From: Lingula anatina
Taxonomy: Eukaryota > Brachiopoda > Lingulata > Lingulida > Lingulidae
DNA: 64,000 nucleotides
Direction: 5' to 3'
Assembly (NCBI RefSeq): GCF_001039355.2
Contig: NW_019775891.1
Span: forward strand, 291,559-355,558
Below the pieces are notes generated by a model. It searched no databases, was not told where the DNA came from, and saw nothing but the letters and a program-made list of their open reading frames with translations. The translations under genes and the position numbers were made by a program. Each line of letters opens with the position of its first letter. The first letter of the stretch is position 1. This document shows, piece by piece, positions 15,001-25,900 of the stretch.

Positions 15001-18000
15001 TATAGAGATCTTTGTACTTAGATCAGGTCTAGGATGCAGACTGTCTTGAAAATTTACCTCCTGTGGTGGCACATCGAAGGACACAGTTCTAAGATCCACT
15101 TTGGTGTAATCCTCAATACAAGGCAGCACGAAAAACATCCCTGGAAGTAAAAATTGCATATCGAATTAAAAATGGAGGCCTTAACTATTTACCTGTGTTT
15201 TTCTTTAAATCACCACTATGTTCAAAATATGTTATGGTATATAAGTAGCAATTATTCATCATTTGTAGCAATAAATTAAACTTCACATCATGGTAACACA
15301 AAGCTGGCTGTTGTATAATGATCTGTGCATGTTATCCAAACCCTGGAGCAATGTGTGATTCTTTGGAAAGAATAAAATGGAAAACCCTTTTTTTTTTCAA
15401 AATTTCACTGTAACATTTAATATTCTTGATGATGAAAAATGAAAAGGGGCAACAAATACACAGGATTTTTAGGGATGAAAGCATAGTTTTCAGTTTTTCT
15501 TCACTATTTTCCTAACTTGAAAATATAACCTTATATATATACTTGAATGAAATGAATCTAAACATTTTGCACATGTCTGGATACAGAAGTCATGTTTCTA
15601 AAAGGTACAAAATGCAGTAAATTACAAAAATTAGACTTCAATAAACCACAATATCAAAAGGTTGGAAAGCATACACTGTGTACCTAATAGGAATGTAATG
15701 GTCAGAAAAAAGTTAACAAATGGTCAACATGGTATAAAGAATGCCTCGAGAAAATCCACTTTTGACGAATGCTGACATAAAAAGTATGTACAGTTTAGAG
15801 GGTAATTTTATTCTATTATGCTGTAGTACGTATACAGATAAGCATAGGGATCGCTGCACATCACAGTTTACACGTTTTACCTGTTTGAGCTTCTAGAAAG
15901 AAAAAAAAAAAGCTTTTAGAATAGTGATTTTGGTAAGGCTAATTATTTCCCCTTCCATCTATAACACAATGTCAATGTCTAATGAACTTCGAGAGAATTC
16001 TTATATGAATTATTTTTTCTGTATTAAAGCGCTATGCATTTATCTGTATCTTTAACCATGGATCGAGCAAAAACAACAGACTGCCCATTCTATATTCATT
16101 GAAGTGGCATGGATACAGAATAGAGCACAGTGGCATGCAGACTGTCGTTTTCTGGTCAAACCATAGTTGAAGTCAGATAGAGCACTTGTTGCTATGCTTT
16201 ACGAGAATTAGTGGAGATATTCAGGCTCCTGGGCCACTGAAAACCGACCTAGGGCCATTGAATCGCTGAGGTCACTGGCCCAAGAGCAAGTAAAATGTCA
16301 TGTGCCAAATTATCTTTGCAATATTTACCGATATCGGGGGGCCAGTATTGAAAAAAGTTAGTGTCAAGCCCTGATAATTATCACCTCTATTTTGCATGTA
16401 TATCTATTTCATCTACCTGTAGGTAACTCATCAATTTTACTTTAAGTATGGAAAAAATGTAACTACTTATGTCTATTTGTCTACAAATTGGCTTTAGTGT
16501 ACAAAATAATTCCAAAGAAAAAACTACAGAAAACATGTAACCTAAATTCATATATAGACTTATTTGTGTCATAATCTGTATTTAAATAGATATTTTATAT
16601 AATACTGTAACATCTTCAGGTTATGACTATGGTGCTTAAAATAAAAGGGGGGGAAAACGGCTGCAGCTTTAACCTCACCATGTATCCATATACACTATAG
16701 GAACAGTCCAAACCAATAAGTCTTGTTTTCAGGGGTAGCACTTACACTAAACAAAAAGGGCTCGATTTGACTTGTTTTAGTCAAATTATAACCATTTGGA
16801 TAACAAATTGATAAAAAAAATAATTTGGCTAAGTGAAAAAAAATTGCTAGCGCTACCCCAGTGCTTTACCCTTGCATTCACCCCAAGTTCCATCTCATAT
16901 AGCTTTCTTACCTGGTCCTTTGGCACCTCCTCCCACCAGGCGACCCAGGCGAAATATTACAGCTCTTTCATATTCCTGAACAACCTACAGATGATAGAAA
17001 ATGAATTTAAGGAAGTAATGATGAAAGAAGAGAATGGGGATAATATGTACACATTTATGTATAGAAATAATGACTGGCAAAGTAACATCAGACACAGGCA
17101 GATGTGAGAGGTGTTTATTTTGGTCCTTATTGCAAATACCAGCACAGTGCTAACTTCATGATATGTTTAAGAGATAACAACTCTGTATGATATCCATATT
17201 TCACGATAAAACATTGTAAAGAACTCCTATGATAGAAATGTAATAAATTCTATTTTACCAACAAAATGGCAGTTATCACAATTAATCTGAAAACCGTGGT
17301 TTCCAATGGACCACAAAACCTTCAAAAATGGCCATCTTCTGTAATAATCTCTAGAGGTTATTACAATAAAGCAAACTTTTAAGATTAAAAAAAAAGGAAT
17401 TTACTTTGAATGTTGGAATGGCTTCATTAACCATTGGGGAAAATTATCCTTTACCCCAGGAAAAATTTTTTTTGGTTGAAATTATGATACTATATTGCAT
17501 GCCATTTAAGATATAAAAAATCCCAATCAAATTCATAATTCATCATTTGTAGATATAGAATAGAATAGTCTTTAATTCTGTAGTAATGTGACAAGTCTGG
17601 AAAACTGCTTTAGTATGCCCCACAATACTATAAACAGTTAAGTAAATCAATTATTGATCATTCATTTAGATCTTTTCTTTTCTTTATGTAGAGAAAATAT
17701 TGATAAAAAGACTAATGAGATGAATGTTTAAGCACCTAGTGCTGGTCATACGGTCAGCCTTCTCATACTTTGTAAACAGAGTTGCTCATTTAACCTCTAG
17801 TAGTAAGCACGTTTGACCATAGCTACCAACAAACAAAACAAAGTCCAGCCAGTAACAGTTTTTGACCGGCGAAACTCTCACCTATCAATAAAAGTCAAAT
17901 AAAGATCCTTTTCAGATGAGGTATTTACATTAGAACATATGACCACCTATTGTAGTGTATTGTGTTTGCTTGACTGTGCTGCGCTTACATAAAGGATTTG

Positions 18001-20327
18001 GAGTGGGGATTTCAACATTAGGTCACTGTTATGTACATACATCATGGGCTTGTGTTCGATAAAGAGAATTTTTTGTTAAAATCTAGCTTGAAAGTTTTTT
18101 GTTATACTTTGACTGACTTCAAGTCCGAAAATCCATACTTGTACTTCGCAATTTTGGCTTACACAATTTAAAATGCCACGATAAAAAATGGATTTTCTTG
18201 TCACTTAGAAACTAAACCAGATCTGGCTAACAGTGGGATAGTGGGTAAACTTCCAGTCAGTGCACTTTTCACACAGGGTGCTACACAGTGAAAAAACAGT
18301 GCCCCTATTACCTTGACAAGAAAAATTTGAATCTCAAAATAGTGATCATAGTCTTTAAGTACCAAGTAAATGGAAGTCAACATTTTTCTTTTGAATCAGA
18401 ATCACATACAGTTTCTTTTAACGATCCAATTTTGCAATTTTGTTTATTCCTTACATTTTATGAACTTGAACATTATTATATAATTTGATTGATATCATTA
18501 CTCATAGAAATTGAAGATTTCACTACATCTATATTTTTGGAACAGTGTGTGTGCGTGTGTGTGCGCATGCGTGTGTGTGTGTTGGGGGTGTGGTCCTCCG
18601 TTCAATCATCAATCATCAGCCAGTGTTTCTTATAAAAAAAATCCTCACCTTCACACAGGAACAAAGAGAAAATGGAAATGTGCAGACAACCAGCACCCAT
18701 GATATGAACACAAGTATTGAACCACAGCAGCCTATGTCCTCCTCAACTTCTTGTCCTAAGATAAATTGATGAAAAAATTGTGAAACAAAAGTGTTTACCA
18801 CATATTTACATAGAAATTCACTCACTAGCAATGAAAGGGATGATACAAGTTAAAATATCAAATGACACTTCATTTTTTTAATTTAATGTTTTTAATTGAA
18901 AAGATAGCAATAACAAATAAATAAAATAAAATAAAAAAAAAATTAAATGAAAATAAAATAAGTAATAGATTAATAAAATTTAAAGTGTCAAAGGTCGCAG
19001 TGCCAAAATCTTTGTACTTCTAAATATTGACAATTGCATGTTTGCATGTTATCATAAACTAGTATTACAAATATTCTTAACCTTTAATTCTTCTTTCCTG
19101 GTCACAAGACTTTTTTTCACTTATAATAACAAATACCATGCTGTTATCCTACATCAACCTACAAGTTATTATTTATTTAAAGAGTACTAATAAAATACTG
19201 TTGGACTGATATTGTTTTTTAATCTTTGAGTGTGTGGGTGTGGAGAGAAGGGGGTCATGTTTTATAGATATCACCTGTGGAAATATTTTTTTCTGGTTAA
19301 ATGGGTAGAAGTATTTTCGATCATATAAATCAAATACATGATTAATGACAATTGCTCTGTATTGTTGGTTGATATTACACAATCTGGACTTAATAACATT
19401 ATAGTGCCTATTGCAAAAGAGACCTCTTTATCTTATCAAAAAACCTGGGAACGTCGATGACTATTTCACAATCATAAATGCTAGGCTTTACTGGTCACAA
19501 GATTATTTCTCACTCATAATTACAAATACATCCCATTTTGTCAACCTACAAGTTACTACTCATCTAAAAAGTACTCATAAAATATGATTAGATTGATTAT
19601 TTTCTTTGAGTGCGTGTGGGAGGGAGGGGGGTCATGTTTTTTAGATATCACCTGTGAAAATAATTTTTCTGGTTAAATTGGTAAAGTATTTTGGGTGAAA
19701 TAAATTAATCAGTTGATAGTTAATATGATTAATAACAATTGCTCTGTATTGTTGGTTGATATTACGAAACCTGGACTTCAGTTAAAATACAGTCTCTATT
19801 GCAAAAGAGACCTCTTTCTCTCATCAAAAGTCTGGGAACGTCGATGGCTATTTCGCAATCATTAATGCTAAACTGATCAATTATGCATAACGGGGATCGG
19901 AATTTGGCTCGTTCCACCAAAACAGTGTTCCAGAGCAGTGCGCGTATCTCCCCCGCCACAAACACAATATATTAAAACAAAACAGAAAAAGACATGTACA
20001 TACTTCTTTTAAATAATGAAGATAACATTCAATCCTTTATAAAATAGAGAGAGAGCGAACAATGCAGAGCATGACTGTCGGTGAACTCGTGTCATTTGAG
20101 GTTTGCATTCAAGAGATAATCCTCAAACACCGCCTAGCGACGACGCCCTTCTATTCTACTATAAACCATAGTCTCTGGAGCTTGTAAAACAACAAAAGCA
20201 GAGTTCGCAGATTGTATAACTGTATATTTATCGAGGGTTATTTTATCAAGTGACCACAGACACAGTACTAACCTCCAATAATCGTAACTTGGTCTTTAAC
20301 CTCTCCACGACTCCCGTAACTCGCCAT
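5817..20327 (-). CDS. STOM: Stomatin (band 7 / SPFH family), STOM-A, complete 8-exon gene
   Basis: Eight exons join in consistent phase to 846 nt, 281 aa: 20273-20327, 18649-18755, 16912-16984, 15058-15140, 9911-10114, 7000-7055, 6481-6559, 5817-6005. All introns are GT-AG. The order matches animal stomatin: a short polar N-terminus, a Cys-rich hydrophobic hairpin (about residues 29-54, with GCCGSILVF and a conserved Pro in TFPFSLC), then the SPFH core ([66 protein letters not shown]). It ends in an Ala/Glu-rich helix ([32 protein letters not shown]) and the oligomerisation/raft motif STIIFPLP. Stomatins are monotopic membrane proteins of cholesterol-rich domains that oligomerise and modulate ion channels and transporters; candidate palmitoyl cysteines are in the hairpin and at PCIEDY. 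The ATG at 20327 is the only in-frame start in exon 1. Length is close to vertebrate stomatin. STOM-B is divergently transcribed 2.5 kb away. Function is inferred from family. Confidence 0.95.
6481..6559 (-). CDS. STOM: STOM-A exon 7
   Basis: 79 bp, acceptor tttacag, donor gtgaag. Encodes [20 protein letters not shown] and REARAK, the start of the C-terminal alpha helix. Same length and phase as STOM-B exon 7. Confidence 0.95.
7000..7055 (-). CDS. STOM: STOM-A exon 6 (56 bp)
   Basis: Acceptor attttcag, donor gtaagt. Encodes [18 protein letters not shown] plus two bases. It is essential for frame (phase 0 in, phase 2 out). This is the exon that cannot be found in STOM-B. Confidence 0.93.
7056..9910 (-). 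other. STOM-A intron 5
   Basis: Contains the family 1 element with duplicated arm at its 5' (right) end and a degenerate repeat TTTCCAG.AATTTCTG.ATT at 7566-7655. No exon-like sequence seen. Confidence 0.75.
9597..9912. mobile_element. Family 1 inverted-repeat element in STOM-A intron 5, right arm duplicated
   Basis: Left arm GGTTCCCATGCCTAGATGG..GATCGATCTAATTCCCTGGGGAGTCTTACT; centre GGGGGTAAAGATAATTACCCCC; right arm with TTAAGCCTGTTAAGTTGCAA and GATTGATCTAAATATCTGTG. The outer 78-79 bp of the right arm is present twice in tandem (9756-9834, 9835-9912). The second copy ends two bases inside STOM-A exon 5. Confidence 0.72.
9756..9912. repeat. Tandem duplication of 78-79 bp including the exon 5 donor of STOM-A
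   Basis: Units 9756-9834 and 9835-9912 differ by one T and otherwise match over their full length. Both end in ccctaaccctacct, which on the minus strand is ag|gtagggttaggg, so the splice donor exists twice. Confidence 0.88.
9911..10114 (-). CDS. STOM: STOM-A exon 5 (SPFH core)
   Basis: 204 bp, phase 0 at both ends, acceptor aatttcag, donor gtaggg. Encodes [20 protein letters not shown] through [18 protein letters not shown] and ISSTMQ. The donor lies at the edge of an inverted-repeat element that has been tandemly duplicated (9756-9912), so a second identical donor sits 78 bp downstream; reading into it meets a stop codon. Confidence 0.95.
10115..15057 (-). other. STOM-A intron 4
   Basis: Holds the family 2 element (11238-11463) and GA microsatellites at 11575-11593 and 14831-14855. 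Otherwise AT-rich single-copy DNA. Confidence 0.75.
11238..11463. mobile_element. Inverted-repeat element, family 2, in STOM-A intron 4
   Basis: Ends GGCTCATTC.. and ..GGAATGAGCC. Arms pair GGGGACTCTCGCTGAATGCA with TGCATTCAACAAGAGTCCCC and AATCACATTTAGAGATTAACAC with GTGTTAATCTGTTAATGTGATT. Non-coding. Confidence 0.7.
15058..15140 (-). CDS. STOM: STOM-A exon 4
   Basis: 83 bp, acceptor tacttccag, canonical donor gtaaat. Encodes [20 protein letters not shown] and FDVPPQE. The cysteine in LPC lines up with a known palmitoylation position of human stomatin. Confidence 0.95.
15141..16911 (-). other. STOM-A intron 3
   Basis: Contains the family 3 element at 16730. No coding signal. Confidence 0.75.
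16730..16866. mobile_element. Short element with GGGGTAGC terminal inverted repeats (family 3), STOM-A intron 3
   Basis: Starts CAGGGGTAGCACTTACAC and ends TTGCTAGCGCTACCCCAGTG. The interior (GGGCTCGATTTGACTTGTTTTAG, AAATTATAACCATTTGG, TAATTTGGCTAAGTG) matches the reverse complement of the copy at 23848. Confidence 0.68.
16912..16984 (-). CDS. STOM: STOM-A exon 3 (start of SPFH domain)
   Basis: 73 bp, acceptor ctgtag, donor gtaaga. Encodes [15 protein letters not shown] followed by LVGGGAKGP, the conserved first strand and loop of the band 7 domain. Confidence 0.95.
16985..18648 (-). other. STOM-A intron 2
   Basis: AT-rich, with a GT microsatellite at 18545-18582 near the 5' end of the intron. 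Nothing else seen. Confidence 0.75.
18649..18755 (-). CDS. STOM: STOM-A exon 2 (membrane hairpin)
   Basis: 107 bp between acceptor ttatcttag and donor gtgagg. It encodes a short acidic stretch, then [17 protein letters not shown] and [11 protein letters not shown]: the hydrophobic intramembrane hairpin with its Pro kink and several cysteines. Same length and phase as exon 2 of STOM-B. Confidence 0.92.
19098..19869. repeat. Tandem duplication, two diverged units of about 380 bp, STOM-A intron 1
   Basis: Units 19098-19483 and 19491-19869. Shared stretches include CTGGTCACAAGA, TCAACCTACAAGTTA, GGGGTCATGTTTT.TAGATAT, ATTGCTCTGTATTGTTGGTT and TTGCAAAAGAGACCTCTTT, in the same order. Function unknown. 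Confidence 0.82.
20273..20327 (-). CDS. STOM: STOM-A exon 1 (start codon, N-terminal tail)
   Basis: Begins at ATG 20327 and codes for [18 protein letters not shown] plus one base, followed by the donor gttagt. The polar, unstructured tail precedes the membrane hairpin, as in other stomatins. Confidence 0.82.
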
Positions 20328-22844
20328 TAGGTTCTGTGTATCTGGTTCCGGTGTAACTCTGTTACTGCCTACAGACATGTACTATATACGAAATGATAAG
20401 ATCACGGTGACCTTATTTCCAAATTTGTTTTGACCAGCTATCGTACACCAACACCTATTTATGTTATGCCCGAATGCGCAGAATGTATTTTGTGTAACTA
20501 GCTATATCATGTGACTTAAATAATTTGGAAACAGCCAATCAGAATACAATGCGTTAGTTGTGACAGCAATGTGGAGGTGCCGTGCTGCGGTGACCAGTTT
20601 TTCTCATTTATTTATTCTTGGACTCAGTATATAGACCTATGGCTATTGACTCCAGTGTATATGTATATTTCATTTATGTATATTTTTGTATAACTTGTCA
20701 GAGTAAAAAGAAAAACTATGCATGGATTTTGTAAAAATTGTAATGGAATGCATAAAATATTTAAATCTAGACCCAAACTTTGTTATTTATTGGAAAATCT
20801 AGACAGGTCAAACGCAAGAAACGGTGATAAATATTGATAAAAACCATTAAAATTTTACAAATTGCTCTTGGGTGATAAACTTCAAATGCCCAGATTAATG
20901 TCCAGTTGACACTGGATTAGTTCTGAAAAATTTAAAGGCACAATCAATATCAATTAACTAATGGCGTCTTCAAGTCAATGATACGCAGTAAGTTGCAGAT
21001 ATAAATCAACCTTAATTCATATTTGATTCGTTTTATAGTTTCCTGATATTTACTTGGTACGATTGCTTACTCCAACTGTTGCTTTGTGTCATTTGGAACA
21101 CTACATGTATCCACGCTCAGTTTTTTCCTAGGAATGAGCTACTCTTCCTTTTTTATTTATTATTTTTCGCTGGTAAAGTATCAGAATGTGGTTTTATAGC
21201 GACACACCCCTAAAATCTGCTACTCATCCTCGATCCACCTTTGCTAAAGTCGGTCAAGTGTAAGCCTTATACAGGTGGGTGTAATACCTGGACATGTATT
21301 TACGAAACTACTGGCCTAAAAAAGTATTAACAGCTTCAAAATACTTCAAGCACAGCTGCATGTGTTTGAACGACAGCAAGGGCTCTCCGCTCATGCAATG
21401 AGAAGATTGCGTTTGCGAATCTTTGGTCAAGATGCTGAGCGCCAAATCTTTTGTATCATAGACATTTGAGCCGAAAGTTAAAAAGAAAGTTTAAAAAGTT
21501 TACAAATGCGGTGTGCTGGCCTTGCTCGTTAGGTGCAATGCTTCCTTTTGCCCACAACTTTGAGGGTCTCCAACTCCAATCGCGACCAGTTCTTAACATA
21601 CTTTTGCCAGCTCTTCATAGAGAAAACAGTTCCCTGTAAAGTTCAAAAGCATACTTTCCTAGATCTCGTCAAATCGGCCTGTCTAAGCAAGGTCTTGGAT
21701 ATGATTAGGCCTACTTATACAATTTTTAATTGAAAAATTTAGTTGTAAATGGCTGACCAGTCACTTGGAACTCCACGTCTGTCATTCTCAATCTGTACTT
21801 TTCATAAAGAAATATCAACATCAGGAGTTTTCTTTTCTTAAGGTCTTGAGAATGATAAACAGCTTTGCACTGAATATGGTCTAGAAATATGACTCCAGGA
21901 CATTTTCAAACGCGGATAGCATACTTTAAATTAAATACTGTCTCTCAACTGCATATAGCAATCAGGGTCTCTTGTAATGAATCGAGTAAGCAAATATAAT
22001 TAACACTGCTCTGTTTTATTCATAAAAATGAAAAAAAAATTCAATAAACACGGCGACAAGGAGTCATGCCGGCAGAGGCAAAACATGATGCCAATTTTAT
22101 ACCTCTTTTACATTTTGAACCTACTGGCACAAGTGTCCAATATTTTATTTGGTATTTACCGGTATCTAACCTGTTATAGTGAAAGGTTTTTCAAATTCAT
22201 GAATTAAACGGTTGTACAAGAGCTATTCGTTTTCTTTTCTTTTTTCTTTTCATAATTTTCTTTTTCAATGTTTTAAAACTAGATAGAAATTATAATTTAA
22301 AGGTTAATTATTCGTCATTATATGAAAAAATGATATAGAGGTTGCGCATGCATTGAACGACATCAGAATTGCCAGATCCAGATTTTTTATTCGCCTTCAC
22401 GCAAAAGGTGTAATTATGGAGATACTTTTTGTTGACTGTCAAGACAAGACTAAATGTAAAATTAGTAAATAGTAGGCCTACAGACTGAGAATTTTATTGC
22501 CACGTGCACATGTTAAACAGCTATAAGAGTTCCTATTTAAATGTATTGACTGAACATATGTATTTTCCAATTTTAACATAATTTAAAATGACAAAAATTA
22601 CGCAGAGGATGATCTAAACATGGACAAAATTATTATGTCCAAGATCTAAATAAAGAGGGCAGAATCGGCCTTCAAATGCATTTATGACGTGAGTGGAGTG
22701 GTAGCAGTTCTTGGAACAGCGCCATAATCGATAGACCTTGCTCTTGCCAATGAGAGCGAAACTGTGTCGGTTGGGTGTCAATCGACAATTGTAACACGTT
22801 TATTGTGCGACCACACACACACAGCCAGCAAGCAGAACAATACT
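20328..22844. promoter_or_regulatory. Divergent intergenic region between STOM-A and STOM-B
   Basis: 2.5 kb between the ATG of STOM-A (minus) and the exon 1a ATG of STOM-B (plus). It must hold both 5' UTRs and both promoters. An inverted-CCAAT-type motif (agCCAATCAg) is at 20533-20542, about 210 bp upstream of the STOM-A ATG, and gCCAATgag at 22747-22755, about 95 bp upstream of STOM-B. No convincing TATA box or CpG-rich block is seen. Confidence 0.5.
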
Positions 22845-22926
22845 ATGGCATCTAAAAAGGGCGAATTTCAACCAGTTATGGAAAGTGAGGCTGATAATGG
22901 TGGATACCACGGCCGCACTACAACCG
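22845..22926 (+). CDS. STOM: STOM-B alternative first exon 1a
   Basis: ATG in context actATGg, coding [20 protein letters not shown] and YHGRTTT plus one base, then a strong donor gtgagt. Phase 1 fits exon 2 at 35330. It lies 2.5 kb from the STOM-A start and would be driven from the shared divergent region. The 12.4-kb intron to exon 2 contains exon 1b. A composition-based call without close homology; start and donor are good. Confidence 0.68.
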
Positions 22927-25900
22927 GTGAGTATATAGCATTTGGAAGAAGACGATATAATAACAACATAAGATTACTGTGACTCATCTATATGTGCATA
23001 GCTTGTTTACAACACACAAAGAGCTAAAAATAGCCTATGCGTCCACCACTTTACAATACATGTGGGACGCACAGCTGGGTTTTTGCACAGGATGATATTT
23101 TAGTATAGAGCAACTAAATAGTTGGACATGTGCAAGAGCATCATGTTCTATGAGTTGTCGGATGCGTGCGGGTTTTGTTGTCCTTTTTGATCGCCTTTTC
23201 ATTGTCATTGATACACCTAAGTAATGTTATTGCACTGGAGAAATCGATGACATTGACAGGTGGTGGGCTACTAATGAGAGCATGTAACTTCTTCAGTTTA
23301 GACAACAAAGGGCTGGAAATGGGAGGGGGGTGTACTGGATTCTTACAAACTCATTTAATACATTTATAACCATTTAGAGGATGCAACTTGCTGGTTGTTA
23401 TAAGCTGGTTTGTTTAGTGTTAAGTGCTCTTCTTTCCCTTGGGTGAGGGGATTTCTTCTGGTCTGCTATTTCACATATAGGGTTTGTTAAGACATTATCA
23501 AGAATTTGTAATCAGTATTCAAGGGCACCTGCAGACATTTGAAAACTCTAAACACAATTAACGGATGGAGAGTGACATTAACTCTGATGACACAGAGATA
23601 AAATATCCATAAACAGCCTGGATAATAACAACAGACAGGATATATTTGCTAGAGAACATCCTAAAACAGAAAGTGGTATATTTTTTCTGGTTGCTTATTA
23701 ATATTCTAATTTTTCGGCCCAAAAAGCCAATACTGCATCAACAGTAGAGCACTGCACTTAATCTCTTTATTTAATCAGGCTTTTGGGAAGAATATTGTAT
23801 TTAAGAATTGTTGCCATATTTCTGTGGTTTTGTTCAATTCCCTCTCTGGGGTAGCACTAGCAATTTTTTTCGCTTAGCCAAATCACCACATTTTTGACAA
23901 TTTGTTACCAAAATGGTTATAATTTGGCTAAAACATGTCAAATCAAGCCCTTTTTCTTTAGCCAATTTAAGTCAGTTTTAGCATTTGGCTAAATTGGCGA
24001 GTGCTAGGGCTACCCCAGCCTCTTTCGCCCTTAACATGTTTGATGGGTATCGTTAAGTGCATATTTCAAGCTATAGTATATAGCCTTTTATGGAGAGACA
24101 CTGTGTGTATATATGGCATATATCCATCATCAGTGTGGCAGTGTCTGTTGTTGCCATTATCATTGCTGCTACTGTCCCCATTGCTGTGCATTTCTCTTAT
24201 TAACCATGTAACTCATTATTTTCATGCAAGAATACATGATTCCAACATGGACTAACATGTAGCTCAAGTTTAAAAAAAGCTCGATGGGATTATATTTGTA
24301 TCATTTTCTTAATTATGTTGCCTCATTTGCTTGCAATAAATGTGATTAAATTGTCTTTATTATCATTATGATTATTATATCATTGTTATATGATCTATTT
24401 TTAAAATTGATCTTGTCTTATCACGAAGACAAAAGTCATTTGACTACCAGTTTTCTTCTCCTATGAAGAGATTCATATATATCTTTTCTCTGTAGTTGTT
24501 CATATTTTCTGATTCCCAAGAGGGAGATGCCAATTCACTTAGGTAATTGATTCAGTATAATGGCCAGTGGAAGAATTTATGTGGTGACCCATATAAAGGC
24601 ATTTGTAATAACTGTAATATATGCCTCTCCTTCTCCCCCTCCCCCCTTCAGTTGCTCCACTTGGTTGCGTTCTGCACCATTTAAATAAGGTTCCATTCCC
24701 AGACCCTATCGTACTAACTGTGGATAGGTCTATCTCCTAGGGGATTCTAGCTTAATTGCAATCATTTTAAGCAGCTTAGATGTCTGTCACGCTATCGTTT
24801 AGCAGCTTTGGTAGGTGTGTCAGACTTCTAAGCCGCTTAAGCTGAAAGCAATATAGCATGAAACTCCTCGGAGATCGATAGATGTAGGTATGGGAACCCA
24901 GTTTTAGGGTGCATTCCCAGAGATTTAGGTTGATCCAGAGATTTAGATTTATATCGACCTAACTCCCTGGGGGTTCACGCTAAATTGCAGTCAGCCGAGC
25001 GTGCACCATAGTCAATTACCCCCTTACAGCTTTTAGTAGGCGGGACAGACGCTTAAGCTGGCTAAGCTGACAGTAATCTAGTGAGACTCCCCACAGGGAT
25101 AGATCAATCAAAAATCTATGGGAATGGGGTCTTAATCTCGTTTTTAGATAGAACTCCTGGAATTAGGCCCTCTAATTTGAACTTTTGTGATGAAATGTTT
25201 GTGTTCCAAATGGGAAATGAAAACTATCCTAGCTACAGTGCTATAACCTAATCCCTGCTCAGAAGTGTATATACTGGTAATAAAATGAAATAATAATTAT
25301 CCTCGTGAGTTAGACTATATTTTGCATCTGTAAATTGATGATGAACCTGACCTGTGGTGCACTATCCCTCATGAAACAATAGAGAACATTACCATATCTG
25401 ATAATGGTTATCATTAGGACTAGTAGCTGAATGATAGCCCTTAGGAATAAACAACATATCCAAAGCATTGTTTGTACTCTGTTCAGCGACTGTTCTCATG
25501 AGCGCATTTATTTTGCCCTTATCAATTATTGTTGGTTCTGTGCTTATGATGATGGGATAATATTGTGGGAGAATTTGTATGAAGTCGTAAGAATCTGCTC
25601 AGTAGAGGTGTCAGAATTGATTGCAGTTGAAGATGATCCTGCTCAAAATATCTCTTGGGGGGGGGGGGGGTAGCCCCACACCCACTCCCACTCCCATGCA
25701 CCCCACAGTAGAATAATGATAAATTGTACAGCACAAAAAGCACAAAAAATGGTGTTTTTTGCAGAACCCACCTAGCTTATGCCATGGTAATTATCAGTTT
25801 ATTCAGCTACTTTAGATGTATATGTTTAAAAACAAAAAAACAGGCATTCAGGCACGGTCAGCTCATCACTCTTATCTTCCAATTCAGTAGCGGCTAACAT

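Noticed and set aside
16796-17107. 103-aa plus-strand open frame
   Set aside because: Antisense shadow of STOM-A exon 3 with no family similarity.
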